Assembly (NCBI GenBank): GCA_036971475.1
Contig: JBAIZL010000002.1
Coordinates: forward strand, 20,103,567 to 20,167,566
Direction: 5' to 3'
Source of the DNA: Prosapia bicincta
Lineage: Eukaryota; Arthropoda; Insecta; Hemiptera; Cercopidae
Length of the DNA stretch: 64,000 nt
Positions 1 to 12,915 of the stretch are shown here, piece after piece. Made by a program: the position numbers and the translations under genes. The notes beneath the pieces are model-generated. The model made no database searches and was not told the DNA's origin. It saw only the letters and a program-made list of their open reading frames with translations. Position 1 is the first letter of the stretch. Each line of letters opens with the position of its first letter.

Positions 1-409
1 AAGCTCTTTGATGTTGTAACCACTTTGGTAAAGTTTAAAGGAGGCGAACTTGACGTCGGGGGTTAACCGTAATGGGGCAAAGTTGTGAGTATTGGCCTAA
101 AGGGGTGGAGTTTATATAAACATTTAGTGGCTTTGGAAGGTTGGAATTATTTATAGAGGATAAAACAAGGAATTGGCTGGATAGAAAAAGATATATTTTT
201 CAGTGTTGAGTTAATATATACAATACAGTTTTAGAATTAAAAATTTATTTTTCTTTAAAATCAAGTATAATATAATGCCATTTGAATAAAATTTATTGGT
301 ATTTAGAAGTAATTTCTTATATGAATTTGTTTCTTCAGTTCTAAAACTATACACCTATGGAAGGATGTTACTGCACGCAATTGTAACAGAAAATATTATT
401 CTTAAAGTG

Positions 410-411
<2 letters not shown>

Positions 412-440
<29 letters not shown>
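412..440. repeat. (CA)n microsatellite
   Basis: An uninterrupted CA dinucleotide run of about 14 units, followed directly by a short TATATTATAT stretch and then a perfect hairpin. The open frame across it is a repeat artefact, not a gene. Confidence 0.97.
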
Positions 441-445
<5 letters not shown>

Positions 446-453
446 TATATTTT

Positions 454-514
454 AAAACAACATAGGTTATTCAAATACAAGAATACCTTGTATTTGAATA
501 ACCTATGTTGTTTT
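454..514. repeat. Perfect 28-bp fold-back hairpin
   Basis: Two perfect 28-nt inverted arms (454-481 and 487-514) surround a 5-nt loop (482-486). The left arm begins AAAACAACATAGG. The hairpin lies between a CA/TA microsatellite on the left and a short TA-rich stretch (535-549) on the right. It could be a decayed fold-back or MITE-like insertion, or an end-to-end palindrome formed by replication slippage. The short loop and perfect pairing do not look like a typical animal pre-miRNA. Confidence 0.85.
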
Positions 515-549
515 GAATTATTAAAAAAGAAAACGTATTATATATATAA

Positions 550-2690
550 ATGTTATCACAGCTAGGAAACCAAGCTGAGGAAAATATACCAGTACATGTA
601 CCAGGAAGGTAATATGAAGTAAGTTTAGAAAGATTACTTTTAGTAAGAAATATTGAAGTAAGTTTTAAACTATTTTCATCTTCGCGACAAATATGCATCG
701 CGAATCCATCCTTAAACTCTAGAGTACCTACTGTGTGGTTATCGTGTTCCCAGACGGGTGCGTAGTAGCACTACCCATGATACCACTCTTTATTAACCCT
801 TCCTAAAGTTCACCCTGCGTTTTCAAGAATATCTTTTTAATAATAATTCGTTGGATGGAATCGTTTAACGATTCTATTTAATCAATCTTTTTTAACATAA
901 AACTAACACTCTCTTAAACTAGTCATTTATTTGTACTATCTACACAATTACATTTAATATCATTAATTTATTTTTGATTTCAATTCCTAAAGTAGTTTGT
1001 GTTTTTTTTGGTTTTTTTGTGTTTGTTAATTTTTCAATTTATGTCTAATCACCTTTTTAGTAGTGGAGATTTTTCACACGTCACTTACTTTGATGTGGGG
1101 CAAAACGGTGTTATACTGGTTTCAGTTTATATGATTTGTCGGGGTTTAAGATTTAGAGGTTTATTCAGGTGCTTAACGAGTATTACAAGAAACTTTAAAA
1201 CTTGAGTAGAAAGACACACTTTAACATCTGAAAACCGCTTAGATCCATTTATTCCACAAATTGTGCAAAACTAAACTCTGTCGCTTTTCGAACAGTCCAC
1301 TGAAAATTAAATCAGGGAGAATTACCTGCTTATGGATAAAATATAACTTATTAATCCATTTTCAGCGAGTTAATGTAGTCGCAAATAGAGAAATTATCGG
1401 CAAAAAGGAAGGACGGATATTGGTTGGAATACAGCGGAAGTACGGGAAGTACAACCACGTGACCGACGTGACTGCTTATCGACTTCCGTTGCGCCCTCAC
1501 GGACCACACAATACAACCAAATTATCGCGGCCCAGTTCATGTTTGGAATCTCTCTGTGGAGTTTTGATAAATCAGATTTTACATGTAGGTCGAATATATG
1601 TGTAATAACATTTCCCCTTTGAATACGAAAGCGAGCGAGTGTGTGTATTTTGTTTGAATAAGAGAGCGAATGTATTTTGTGTATGAATAGCGAATGAATA
1701 GAAAATACCTTCTAAATCCTTTCATTGATTTAATAAAATATATATTTAATTAATTATGAATCTCTTTGAGTCGGATATATTACAAAAAAATTAAAAATGA
1801 TAATATCTGTTTTCTATAGCCTCTTGAAATGTTCATATATCAAAAAACGTTTTCTAATTTAAGAGAGAAAAACATTTTAAAATTATTCAACGGTTGAAAA
1901 TCAAATTAAATGTCTCAGAAGCAAACATTTATAAACCTATTGTTATTGTCATTTATTGTTACAATAGGATTATAAATATAAATGCTCTTGTGAAGGTAAT
2001 TCTATTTAGTTCTTTATGCGAATTTAAATAGTCTTTTAAGAGAAACATAATTTTAAAATAGTTTAGACTAAAACCTGTAATAAATTTAAACTTGGTAAAG
2101 ACTTTAATTAAAAATGTTTGGTTTTTTGATAAATATATAACTGAAATAGTCTAAAGGAGAAAATGTTAGTTTGCGTATAAAAACGACAAATAGAGGATAA
2201 GAAAACAGTTGAATAATATAGTCATACGATTTGATTACCCCTTTAAAATATACTCATAAAAAAAGATCAAAAGCAAATTAAGGTTACTAAGTAAACTAAG
2301 CGATTGCGGAACTCATAAATGTCTTACATTTTCTCGATCAACTATACGCGTATGTGTAGACGCAGTAGGTACCTAACGTTAGTAAGCCTAAATGTTTCAT
2401 TTTCTAACATAAACTTTTCTAACCACATGCTTTGCATCTATGTAGTATTAAAGGTATGCAGTAGCTACGCTATGTAGACGTCATTACATCTAATATATAA
2501 ATGTAATAGTATATGTTACATTTAATATATATTACATGCAGTATATATTACTTATAGTATATATTACATTAATTATAGGGCTTTATTACATTAACAAACA
2601 ATGAGTTTGTACAGATTCGATTGTGTGGACATTGAGGTTATGTTTGTATTTTTTTAAGTCAAATGTTTTTAATATTTAAAATCACTTTAT
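550..2690. other. Non-coding AT-rich region
   Basis: No supportable gene. Short open frames here lack recognisable domains. The segment about 1380-1600 is richer in GC than its surroundings and contains a CACGTG site, but I cannot assign it as a promoter. Stretches at 2440-2600 are simple TA-rich sequence with repeated TATATTACAT motifs. Confidence 0.6.
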
Positions 2691-2697
2691 TCTAATT

Positions 2698-2877
2698 ATG
2701 ACTGTTTCTTCTTCTTCTAACAAACGCTCGTCCCGGGCTGTTTGGCCATTAGACACCACGCCCTCCAGTACTGCCCTTCCTGTCCCTCTATTGTGTCATC
2801 CACCTCCTCCAGAGCCCCACAGACTGTCAGGTTGTCTACTGTTATCTCTACCAGTAAGAGTGAATCGGGGAATACCA
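2698..2877 (-). other. GC-richer open segment next to the 96-bp minisatellite, unassigned
   Basis: This stretch is markedly richer in GC than its neighbours. On the minus strand it is open from the first repeat unit through to about 2717, giving a non-repetitive tail that includes DSLLLVEITVDNLTVCG and EGQYWRAWCLMA. It may be the unique flank from which the minisatellite grew, possibly an exon or transposon fragment. I recognise no family and see no clear splice sites. Confidence 0.25.
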
Positions 2878-3745
2878 GAGTTCCGTTAATGCACATAGGT
2901 TGGTAGAAGGCACGTCTGGTCTTCATACTGAAGCTACCGATGGTGATACTCCATGGTAGGTGCTGGGAGTACCAGAGTTCCTTCAATGCACATAGGTTGG
3001 TAGAAGGCACGTCTGGTCTTCATACTGAAGCTGCCGATGGTGATACTTCATGGTAGGTGCTGGGAGTACCAGAGTTCCTTCAATGCACATAGGTTGGTAG
3101 AAGGCACGCCTGGTCTTCATACTGAAGCTGCCGATGGTGGTACTCCATGGTAGGTGCTTGGAGTACCAGAGTTCCTTCAACGCACATAGGTTGGTAGAAG
3201 GCACGTTCGGTCTTCATACTGAAGCTACCGATGGTGATACTCCATGGTAGGTGCTGGGAGTATCAGAGTTCCTTCAATGCACATAGGTTGGTAGAAGGCA
3301 CGTCTGGTTTTCATACTGAAGCTACCGATGGTGATACTCCATTGTAGGTGCTGGGAGTACCAGAGTTCCTTCAATGCACATAGGTTGGTAGAAGGCACGT
3401 CTGGTCTCATACTGAAGCTACCGATGGTGATACTCCATTGTAGGTGCTGGGAGTACCAGAGTTCCTTCAATGCACATAGGTTGGTAGAAGGCACGTCTGG
3501 TCTCATACTGAAGCTACCGATGGTGATACTCCATTGTAGGTGCTGGGAGTACCAGAGTTCCTTCAATGCACATAGGTTGGTAGAAGGCACGTCTGGTCTC
3601 ATACTGAAGCTACCGATGGTGATACTCCATTGTAGGTGCTGGGAGTACCAGAGTTCCTTCAATGCACATAGGTTGGTAGAAGGCACGTCTGGTCTCATAC
3701 TGAAGCTACCGATGGTGATACTCCATGGTAGGTGCTGGGAGTACA
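2878..3745. repeat. 96-97 bp minisatellite, 9 copies
   Basis: Nine head-to-tail units, each containing GCACATAGGTTGGTAGAAGG. Unit landmarks fall near 2888, 2985, 3082, 3180, 3276, 3373, 3469, 3566 and 3661. Early copies carry CTTCAT (97 bp); later copies carry CTCAT (96 bp), which keeps a frame open on both strands (about 3225-3746 minus and 3328-3753 plus). The later copies are almost identical, so they arose recently. The long open frames follow from a unit length divisible by three and are not evidence of a gene. Confidence 0.95.
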
Positions 3746-3932
3746 CGGAGTAATCTTACGTTTTGGTCAAGTATCATATGAATTTACTTGATATTCAGAA
3801 ATGCATCCAAAAAACCAAACACAATACATGCTAAATATAGAAAACACTCGTATTCAAACACTACGTGTGAATATATGATGAAACCTAAACCAGAACAACA
3901 AAATACCACATATTCACAATGACATAACTCAA

Positions 3933-4043
3933 CAGATTCACAACAATATGACATCACAGATTGACAACAATATGACATCACAGATTCACAACAATATGAC
4001 ATCACAGATTTACAACAACATGACATCACAGATTCACAACATA
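3933..4043. repeat. 24-bp tandem repeat, about 4.5 copies
   Basis: Units of the form CAGATTCACAACAATATGAC plus ATCA start at 3933, 3957, 3981, 4005 and 4029. Because 24 is divisible by three, the minus strand shows a repetitive 8-residue open frame; I read this as an artefact. Confidence 0.93.
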
Positions 4044-4179
4044 ACAAACCTGAGCAGAACGTTTTGTCCATAACTTGCAGTACCGACGAAGTGAAGTACG
4101 CGTCTGCTGAGAAATATCCGTAAGTAATGAGTTTTGGTGAGTAAATTATTAAATAATTGTCATTCAAAATTCTCAAGAT

Positions 4180-4653
4180 GTAATACTCACGTTTCTATAT
4201 TTCAGGTATTATACAATTATTCCTGATATTTTAAAATTACGTTTTAGGTGTGTTAGAAACAATTATAATTTTGTATATAAAAATGTAGTGATAATCACAA
4301 AAACACTATTTTAAAACCTTACACAACGTTTATGAATGAAAAAGGATTTTAATTAAAATACGACGTTAATTATATTTATATCTAGTGTAAAAATATTCCA
4401 TAGGTTTGATTTAGAAAGTTAAATTAATTCTGTAAGAAAAGTTTCCACTATTTCTATCAAAATATTTCATTATATAAGAAAAGTATTCCAATAATCTCAT
4501 TACAAAACTTTCCACTACTTCTAAGAAAATATTACAATAAATCCAATAAAAATATTTAACTAATTTCGAAAAATTTCGTTACTCCCCCTAAATATATGAC
4601 ATTGATTTCATTAAAAATATTTAATTATTTCTATGATAAACGTTTCTACTAAT

Positions 4654-4655
<2 letters not shown>
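4180..4655. other. AT-rich intergenic stretch with degenerate short repeats
   Basis: No gene seen. From about 4430 to 4640 the motif ATTTC-TATAAGAAAAGTNTTCC and related TTTCNACTA-TTTCT phrases recur irregularly, suggesting a very old short tandem repeat. Confidence 0.5.

Positions 4656-4658
<3 letters not shown>

Positions 4659-4742
<84 letters not shown>
4659..4742. repeat. Compound (CT)n-(AT)n microsatellite
   Basis: About 19 CT units (4659-4696) run straight into about 23 AT units (4697-4742). Confidence 0.97.
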
Positions 4743-4752
<10 letters not shown>

Positions 4753-4784
4753 TTACTTATTTCATTTTTTTTGCATTTTGATCA

Positions 4785-5410
4785 TATGTATTGTTAGTTC
4801 TATTTTAACTCAGCTTGCTCAGTTGAGAAATACAAATTTGTCTTTTGAATCTAAAATTGAATCTGTTTCCAGCTTTTGCTACGGAGTTACCTTCGGATAC
4901 TTGACGTTTCTAAAACTAAATGCTTTTATTCAACCCCTTCTATTAGTTCACGATCTCCTTTAATATTTATCTTGTTAAAACTCTCAATCGGTAACAAAAT
5001 ACTTTTCATTCATCCACTAAAGTTTAAATAATTTTATTTTTACTTGTAGTGGATGTCACTTGATGTTAATACATTTTTATTCAAATAATAAATTAATTAT
5101 AACATTTAAAATGAATTAATATTAGTTTTATATGGGAAAAAATCACAAAAGGGGCAAGGTACGCAATATAGTTATTTCGTCTCATTTGACCGAAATTAAG
5201 TGATAACATATTACATAAGACAACTGATTTTATGTTATAGGTTATGTGGTAGAACAGCTGTTTTATTATAGGTTATGTTGCTTTATTTACATTAATTGTA
5301 ATTATTTATTAAAAAGGAACTAAAATAATATTTGTCTTTGTTAAATTAAGTAGGAATTGACTTTAAAACAGTTTTGATTTCATTACTTGTTTTAAGTACA
5401 CCATATTTAT
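4785..5410 (+). repeat. Dispersed repeat family A, copy 1
   Basis: This segment aligns by eye, in the same orientation and order, with 15880-16440. Shared blocks include the ACTTGTAGTGGATG block near 5042, the TATATGGGAAAA block, GGGCAAGGT-CGCAAT, and GTTATGTGGNAGAACAGCTG followed by GGTTATGTTGCTTTATTT. Shorter pieces recur at about 19860-20060 and, inverted, at about 61430-61510. No coding capacity is visible. It is a decayed interspersed element of unknown class. Confidence 0.7.
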
Positions 5411-6475
5411 TTTGAGTTGAGTGAACACATACAGACACAATGTGGAATAAGTTTCGGTCAAAAAAACAGTTACTTTTGAACGTGTTTCACTTATTGTAAT
5501 TTTCTTGGTCAAACAAATCTTTGTAAAGATTCAACGTAGAATCGTACAAAACCTCGGCAGTTACAAAATGCAAAAACACTCGCTGTTGTTAAAGATTGTT
5601 GTTTGCTGGGACGCTTTTAGGCTCAGAAATTTAATACTCTCCCAACATAAATATTTACGAGACTCAAAAAACGTCGTTGATCTGCGCGTTAACATTTCCG
5701 TCATAAGGTCTTTAACCTCGACAAAGATATCTGTCAGTCAACATTGTAAAATTCTATATCAAATGTAAAATGATAAAAACTCAATATATACTGAAAATGA
5801 AATTATCTAGTGTTATATTTATTTCTAAAATAAACGTATTTAACCAGTTTATTATAATAATTAGCTCCACTATCATCAAAATTAAAATGTTGAGGTAAAG
5901 GTTATGTATTTTATTTTCACTGGATTTTAGGTTTTACTGTCATCTTCTCTTACGTAATGGTAACGTCTCTCATTTGAAGAGATTCATAATACATTGCAAA
6001 AATTACCTGTAAATGCTACTGTAAAAGAAAAACCAAAATATTAAAAAAATGTATACATGCATTCACAAGAATGCTATTAGTAAAACAATAATGAACATAA
6101 ACAAGCGAATAAAATGAAGTTAGTTACAAACACGACAATTGGTACAATGTCCTTATTATGTTTAAAACGTTTTTACGTTATATGTGATAATTCATTTTGT
6201 CTTTGCATTAATACTTTTCAGGTAAACAAAGATCTATTTCTTAATAATTGTAGTATTGTTTTCATAGGCTTTCATAGATGTACTTTTATAATATTTACGT
6301 AACATATTATCAGGTTGATAAGGACAACAAACCCGTTTCCGATCGTTGGCTTTGTAAGGAAGTTTACTCTACTCACCTACCAATTTTTTAAAATCTTATA
6401 ATATTTAGGTATCAGGATTAGTGCTATGTTTAGTGGTATGTATTGTATTATTGTATGTATTTGATTTTAATATTA
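5411..6475. other. Non-coding AT-rich region
   Basis: No supportable gene. An 87-codon open frame at 5505-5768 is more balanced in composition than its surroundings and its second half vaguely recalls a DUF4817-type helix-turn-helix, but the match is too weak to annotate. Confidence 0.5.
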
Positions 6476-6479
6476 CTTA

Positions 6480-6612
<133 letters not shown>

Positions 6613-6619
6613 ATCTCTA

Positions 6620-7920
6620 ATAAATATTACAATATTATATAATATATAATTATACATAAATTACATGACCCTAACCCTATATATTCTCATCCATTTATAT
6701 TTTTAAAATCTTATAGTAAAATATAATACCAGGATGTATATATATATATACGCACCTTACTAACAAATTTAATTAGACATACAAGGGCTATGAGAGCTTA
6801 CTTACATAGGGTTAGCCTATGATTTCTATAACTCGCTCAGTTTTATTTCAGCCTTGTAAGTTTATAATGTCCACACAAAAGCCGGCCCTATTTCTTTTGG
6901 CTTTTTATTCGAAGCGTAAAATATTCCCCTTTATGGAATCCAAATATCTGCATGAATAGATGATTTCTATTTCATTTCCTTTTTGCAGCAATAATATTGT
7001 ATAATTTATAGTCCTCATAGAGACATTTGTTTTTAGTTTCATTTTAAAGTTGGCTACTGAATTCCAACGGGTATTCTCTAGAAAGGCGGCACGAATACAC
7101 AAACACTACTTTTGAGTTTATGACTAGAGCAAAGTTTTTAAGCTGTAAAGTTAAATTTTCAAACTATTGTATAACTCATCTCTGATTAAAACTTGGAGGA
7201 CAAAGTTTGCCCATAAAGTCAAAGTTGCCACTGAATAGAGACGTTTGTAGCGCATAAACGTCTAACCTACCCTAACGTTGAAGTCTTCAGGCATTAAATA
7301 ACATGTAAAACTTGACGCTGCTGGGTTTGTGTGTTGTGCCAATATAGTCCTAGGGTAAACTCGTCACCTTGTAAATACTTGTACGAAGAGACGAAGCAGT
7401 GAGAAGAAGAACTGCTCGCCATTCCAATCAACGTCTCCACGGTAGAGCTGTGAGCACTTACAGCTAACTGAACAATCCTGATTTTATTACAATTCTTAAC
7501 TCTGAATGAATATAAAGAAATAATCTTTTCGTAGTTAAATGAACTAATTTAATCCATCATATAGTTAACTATCAGGCTATAGAAACCTAACGTGCATTTT
7601 TCTTCCTGGAACATACATGTGCCAATTTAAATCCGGGGTCCACTTATGAAACTAAAATCTTACCATTTAAACTACGTTAGACAGAAGAAATGGAGGTATA
7701 TTGGCGACCGTGGTTTCCTTTGCTTTTCGCATTACAAAATCTGATGAGTTTACGTGTGTACCCCCTTTTTTACGCTCTATAGAAACGGCAGCTCTCTGTC
7801 GGTTCATTAGAAGAAGCTCCAGTCCCTATATCTAGATTACCACTTAGCGGTAGCTTTAATCAGGCGGAAAAGATAGCACTGTTATGATTCCGAAGAAGAG
7901 GACACGTTAAGTGAACATTC
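6620..7920. other. Intergenic region, no gene seen
   Basis: A short TA run sits at 6735-6750. The segment 7200-7900 is less AT-rich but every frame is interrupted, and no domain, RNA or repeat was recognised. Confidence 0.5.
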
Positions 7921-7924
7921 ATCC

Positions 7925-8435
7925 CATATGTGTAAGCATTACTCAATGGAAACGGTTGCTCTCTATTGGCTAGTCAGAAAAGGATATGTTTATTGTATCC
8001 TCAATCCCATAAGTGTAAGCATTATTCAATGGAAACGGTTGCTCTCTATTGGTTAGTCAGAAAAGGATATGTTTATTGTATCCTCAATCCCATAAGTGTA
8101 AGCATTATTCAATGGAAACGGTTGCTCTTTATTAGTTAGTCAGAAAAGGATTTGCTTATTGTATCCTCAATCCCATAGGTGTAAGCATTATTCAATGGAA
8201 ACGGTTGCTCTCTATTGGTTAGTCAGAAAAGGATATGTTTATTGTATCCTCAATCCCACTAGTGTAAGCATTATTCAATGGAAACGGGTGCTCTTTATTG
8301 GTTAGTCAGAAAAGGATTTGTTTATTGTATCCTAAATCCCATAAGTGTAAGCATTATTCAATGAAAACGGTTGCTCTCTATTGGTTAGTCAGAAAAGGAT
8401 TTGTTTATTGTATCCACAATCCCATAAGTGTAAGC
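7925..8435. repeat. 83-bp minisatellite, 6 copies plus a stub
   Basis: Units start at 7925, 8008, 8091, 8174, 8257, 8340 and 8423 (stub). A diagnostic core is GTAAGCATTATTCAATGGAA, followed by ACGGTTGCTC and TCAGAAAAGGAT. Copies differ by only a few substitutions. The period is not divisible by three and no frame is open. Confidence 0.95.
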
Positions 8436-8439
8436 TTCG

Positions 8440-11400
8440 CCCTTTAGTATCGCCAAAAGTGGCTCCGTCGATGGAATATTTGTTCTACCTCTTCCCTACC
8501 AAGAGGGTTTTTTACATAAAAAAATGAATAACTTAGTTACCATATTTACGAAATAGCTTGCAAATATTTGTAATAGACGATTCAATCCTAAAATATGATA
8601 AAATCCTGTGTTGAACGATATTTTACAGCTTAAAAGCTTGTAAACTTTAGTCATATGTTTTATATATCATAGGAATGGGAATATAGGAATTAGGAAGTAT
8701 TACATTGCAAGCAAGACGGAGAAATTACGTTCTTATAAAACCTAAGTTCCTAAGAAAAACCGTTTTCATGTTAAGAAAATAAAACCTTCTCAGTTTTTCC
8801 ACATCTCTGACCTTTAAACAAGACAAGCCATTAATCAAGATCAGAAAAAGTTAGTGCCCGGAGAAAACCCGACGGAATGGGAATTATTGACCCGCGGGAA
8901 GCCTAACTTCCGTCCATACTTTAAGAGGGTCCATACTTTTCCTTATAAATTAAATAGGTTTCATAGCTTTTGAACAATTATTTGTGTTATTAACTTACAA
9001 ACTTTTCTCTACAAGACGCAATCTTTAAATGGATATACTCAGAGATAAACAAACACAAAATATACGTGTTATGTTTGTTATGATTCATATTTTGTTAATG
9101 TTCAATTTACTTTTGTTTAATTACAAAATATGCCGAATATTTAGGGCAAACAAATGAATCAATATTTATCTCATTATTTCGTATAGAAAAAAAACGTCAG
9201 GTTGGGTAACATTTATTGTTACGAAACTTGTATGAAGAGATTTCATAATAAAATTACTGTAGTTTCATATAACATATATTTCAAAGACTTAAATAAAAAA
9301 ATGTTTTTTTAAAAGTTACATTCGATAATCATTATTACATGTATCATTATTTATTAATGTGGAGACAAATGACTAGACCCGTTTAGTTGTGGCTATTTGT
9401 TCCCTTCTGGAATCCGTACTTGATAGGCAGAGAATTAGATCATTTTCTAAATGTCGGTGAATTCGTTGTTTGCCTTTTATTTAAGTAAGCGGTGGAAAAT
9501 AGAATCAAACATTTCACAGTTTCTGTGGTTATTTGGTAATATTTTGTTTAACAAAAAAGTATACAATTTGACCAACTTTAATTCAAAGTGTAACGTTCCA
9601 TCAAATATATGATTTGATGAAGGCTCTCTTATCTAATATAAATCTGAGTCAAAGATATTTTCGTTTAAGGGATGTGACCACAGGTTTATTTTTTCCACGA
9701 AGCATTTTCGCACGTAGTGCGTATGCAGAGGATAGCGGTTCTTGGTAAAGGGGGCGAGCCATGAAAAAGGTATAAAACCCTGACCTAAGATTTACTAATA
9801 TACGAGATTTCCAGTCACATATATATATATATATATAAAATTATTACGAATTATAAAACCAAACGTAAGGCTGTAATGTGCATTTTAATGATTTTAATAA
9901 ACCTTCAAGAGGGAGCATAGAGTTTACAACGGGAGAGGGCGCTTACGGCGGTTTATTCCACACAACGCCCTTTAAAACTTAAACTGTATACGATTTTATA
10001 TTTGGGTGACTTCACAATTAAATACTACACTAATATTAAATAATCTTAGGCATCATTATTGTGAAACGTTTATTTTCTAAACTTCATATTTCTAAAAATA
10101 TTTTGAATTTTTAAAGCGTGTAAGCAATGCACAGTATACTAGACCACTGTTTTCATTACGGGTTAGGTGTGGGGGTTATTTTTCTGTAATGACGTAATTC
10201 AACGTCTAAACATATAAAATATATTATCGTGATTATAGGCCTTACATATAAGAATATGAAATTATTAATAATATGTAGTAAAAATTAAGAAAATGTTTTT
10301 AAAAATATATAACCCTAAAAATTAGTGCATGGAAAAAATAGTGGCTTTATAACACAACAGGTTTTAGCAGAATCTTTCAGTATTTGTTGATAAATCAATT
10401 CATAATTGTTAATTTCTAAGCTTACTAGTCACCACTAGTGTAGCGTGAATATGACCCACTCTCGTGAGAATTATGTTTCCTCTTGTTGTTCTCCCTTTCA
10501 TCTCTGGTTTAGTATACCACAGCATTTTTCGTTTTTAACTAAAAAAGCTACTCATCTATTGCAAAGCAGCACGGTAACAGCTACCTGGCGAAAGTGTAGC
10601 TAGGTTTCCTCTATAACGTCAAAATCTGACAACATTTCAACAAATTGGTCATTTTCGTAATTTTCAGATTTACTTAATATGTCTTCATTAGCCTCATTTG
10701 CAATTTAATTGACTTCTTCGTCAGGTCCATCATCTGGCAAAGAGACTCGTTTCTATCATAATCATCCAAAAGCTGTTTAACAAAATTTCCGGTAGAAAAA
10801 ATTTATTGATTTTCTTCTTCTTCTTCGACACCACATAGCATTTAAAGAATTCTCTCCTCGTCAAATGGAACAACAGTAAAATGTAAAACTTACATACTGA
10901 AAAGACATACAACACTAAAATAATAATAACAACAAAAACAGTAATAACTTCACTCCACAAAGTCTTTTGCAATGTAAACAACTGCATGAGGAACTCCGCT
11001 CAAATAACTTACACGAAAGGGTGCTTTCTGACCGCGATTGAAGATTGAAGTATAATTCACACTAACGCTACTTAAAAAAATTAACAAAAATAGGTTGGGC
11101 CGTTTCTTAGAATGCAGGTTGTGGAGTAACAAGCTGGAAATAAACATCTCACAACGGAAAAGAAGTTTTCTTAACACATAAATATACGAGAGGAGAAGAA
11201 CCCCGCATGCGCCCTCTCAAGGATTAATAGTAAATTAGCTAATATAAACCGAATATATTTTAATTAGAAAAATAAAATCTCTTACCAACAAATAAACATA
11301 TCTGTTCATTTAAATTCCAAGGTACATTATTTTTCAAAGCCTTCAAGATCAAAGAAGTCCGGTAAAATAGTACTGTTATTAGTAACAGTTATTATATACG

Positions 11401-11465
11401 ATTACTTTTCAGTCGAGATGTACTGTATAACATAATTCATCTAAATAAAAAGATTCATTTGATAA
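8440..11465. other. Intergenic region, no clear gene
   Basis: Mostly AT-rich, with a TA run at 9819-9837. On the minus strand about 10600-10745 reads as an acidic stretch (for example EANEDILSKSENYEND) with one internal stop. It is coding-like but unassigned, perhaps the N-terminal remnant of a transposase. Confidence 0.45.
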
Positions 11466-11466
11466 T

Positions 11467-11479
11467 AAGAGGTTTAATT
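11467..11479 (+). repeat. Target-site duplication, left
   Basis: The 13-bp AAGAGGTTTAATT is repeated exactly at 15574-15586 and brackets the plus-strand retrotransposon. Confidence 0.9.
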
Positions 11480-11929
11480 CCCGGCAAGCTGGCACGAGCA
11501 ACCGGGCGGGTCCACAGGTGGCGGATAGTGGGACGGCCTACAGAAATGTAGGTTACCTGTGAATAAGGATTCCGGAAGGTTTCTGAATATGCAGGCCTGG
11601 ACCAAGGCTGTGGTTCAAAGGTGATGAATTTTCCCTCCTCGTCAGTCAACCGGTTGGGGGTGGTAGAAATAACTGCTCTGACTGGGGAGACTGGGGTAGT
11701 TGGGAATTAAGTCCTCACAATGCTACTCTCACCTCCCAGGTGAACCAAGGGCAATGCGACAGTGAAGTATGGGCGGGAAACTACCCTAACGACACAGTTG
11801 TAAAAAAGAGAGTAAAGCAGGCTGTTCGCTTCATGAGCAACAGTTAATAATGTCCTGATCTTGGGGTGTGCTTCAAGGTTAGTGACTGAATACCCAATCC
11901 AAGGTGGAAGGCATCGTGCCGAAGGATGA

Positions 11930-12292
11930 ATGGCTGCAGGGTATAAAATGCAGTTGCACACGATCCCCTTGAGGAACCAGACAAAACCTCATTGTATGTT
12001 GTCTTGCCAGGGCAGTGGGGGCTCTGCTCTGGTCGACCGTTATTTCCCCCATACTCGTGGGACGTTACTGGACCAAGTAAGTAAAAGAATTGATTTCGAG
12101 ACTGCACAGACAGTGGGAGCCAATGAGACGGCAAACCGTGAGTCTGTAGCAGATATGTCAACGGCAAACATCACTGGGGTTCCGGGGGCGGCTGTCAAGC
12201 TGCCGACTGCAGAAACCGGTGAAGTGGCTGTAGAGTTGAGTACGCTGTCTAGTCCTGGGGCTGCTCTGCGGACCCAGGCGACTGCAAATTAA
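11930..12292 (+). pseudogene. ORF1 remnant of the plus-strand retrotransposon
   Basis: A 120-codon frame ends directly before the endonuclease reading frame, where ORF1 belongs. It is rich in Ala, Thr, Gly and Val and has neither the DUF4780 signature seen in the relative at 57118-57666 nor any zinc knuckle. It may be the N-terminal linker of ORF1 left after an internal deletion. I infer its identity from position alone. Confidence 0.45.
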
Positions 12293-12915
12293 GCAGAACA
12301 AAGATCAAGATCCTCCAAGTGAACCTACAGCATAGCAGGGGGGCGAGTACTGTCGTGTGTAGGATGCTGGACAGGGGAGAGGTAGACTTGGTTCTCATCC
12401 AGGAGCCATGGATTTCTGGAGGACGAATATGCGGGCTGGCGACATCTGGAGGTAAGTAGTTGTACGATAAGGACTCCGGTGTTCCCAGGACGTATATCCT
12501 GGTTAGGAGGGGGTTGAGTGCTTTTGTACTAACGGACTTCTGCTGCAGGGACTTAATAGCAGTGACGGTGGAGCTGCGGGCGGAGGGGAGGATGAAAAGG
12601 CTGAACCTTGCCACGGCTTATCTCCCCTTTGACTACGCGGGGGCTCTACCAACACAAGAGTTGATAAGGCTGGTCGAGCACTGCGGGGCTGTGGAGGAGG
12701 AGCTGCTGGTGGGGATGGATGCTAACTCCCATCACACTTCGTGGGGAAGTACAGGTACCAACACTAGAGGTGAGGAACTTTTAGCTTATCTTAGCTCTAA
12801 GGATTTACTAGTCTTAAATCAGGGGGAAGAGCCGACGTTTGTCACTAGGGCCAGACAGGAGGTCCTGGACATTACGGTGGCATCGAACAGGCCGGCTAGG
12901 TATGTACTAAACTGA
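12293..12915 (+). pseudogene. Retrotransposon ORF2: AP-type endonuclease domain
   Basis: The frame opens with KILQVNLQHSRGAS and LVLIQEPWISGGR, the canonical N-terminus of the endonuclease of R1/LOA/I-type elements. It continues through VGMDANSHHTSWGS (catalytic D and N/H region), NTRGEELLAYL and EPTFVTRARQEVLDIT. This domain nicks target DNA to prime reverse transcription. A TAG at 12457-12459 interrupts it after SGGK. A TGA at 12913-12915 stands where the family has the Trp of W-x-VSDEPS-SDH, so endonuclease and RT were one continuous frame before mutation. Confidence 0.9.

Noticed and set aside
5505..5768. 87-codon frame with a faint resemblance to a DUF4817 helix-turn-helix
   Set aside because: The alignment needed several frame changes and shared no continuous diagnostic block, unlike 52060-52385.
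10600..10745. Acidic minus-strand stretch as a transposase N-terminus
   Set aside because: Coding-like, but no catalytic or diagnostic motif follows downstream; mentioned only in the intergenic entry.
9925..11215. AGAGGGCGC and its inverse GCGCCCTCT at about 9934 and 11208 as insulator sites
   Set aside because: Two short matches 1.3 kb apart are not enough to support a binding-site call.
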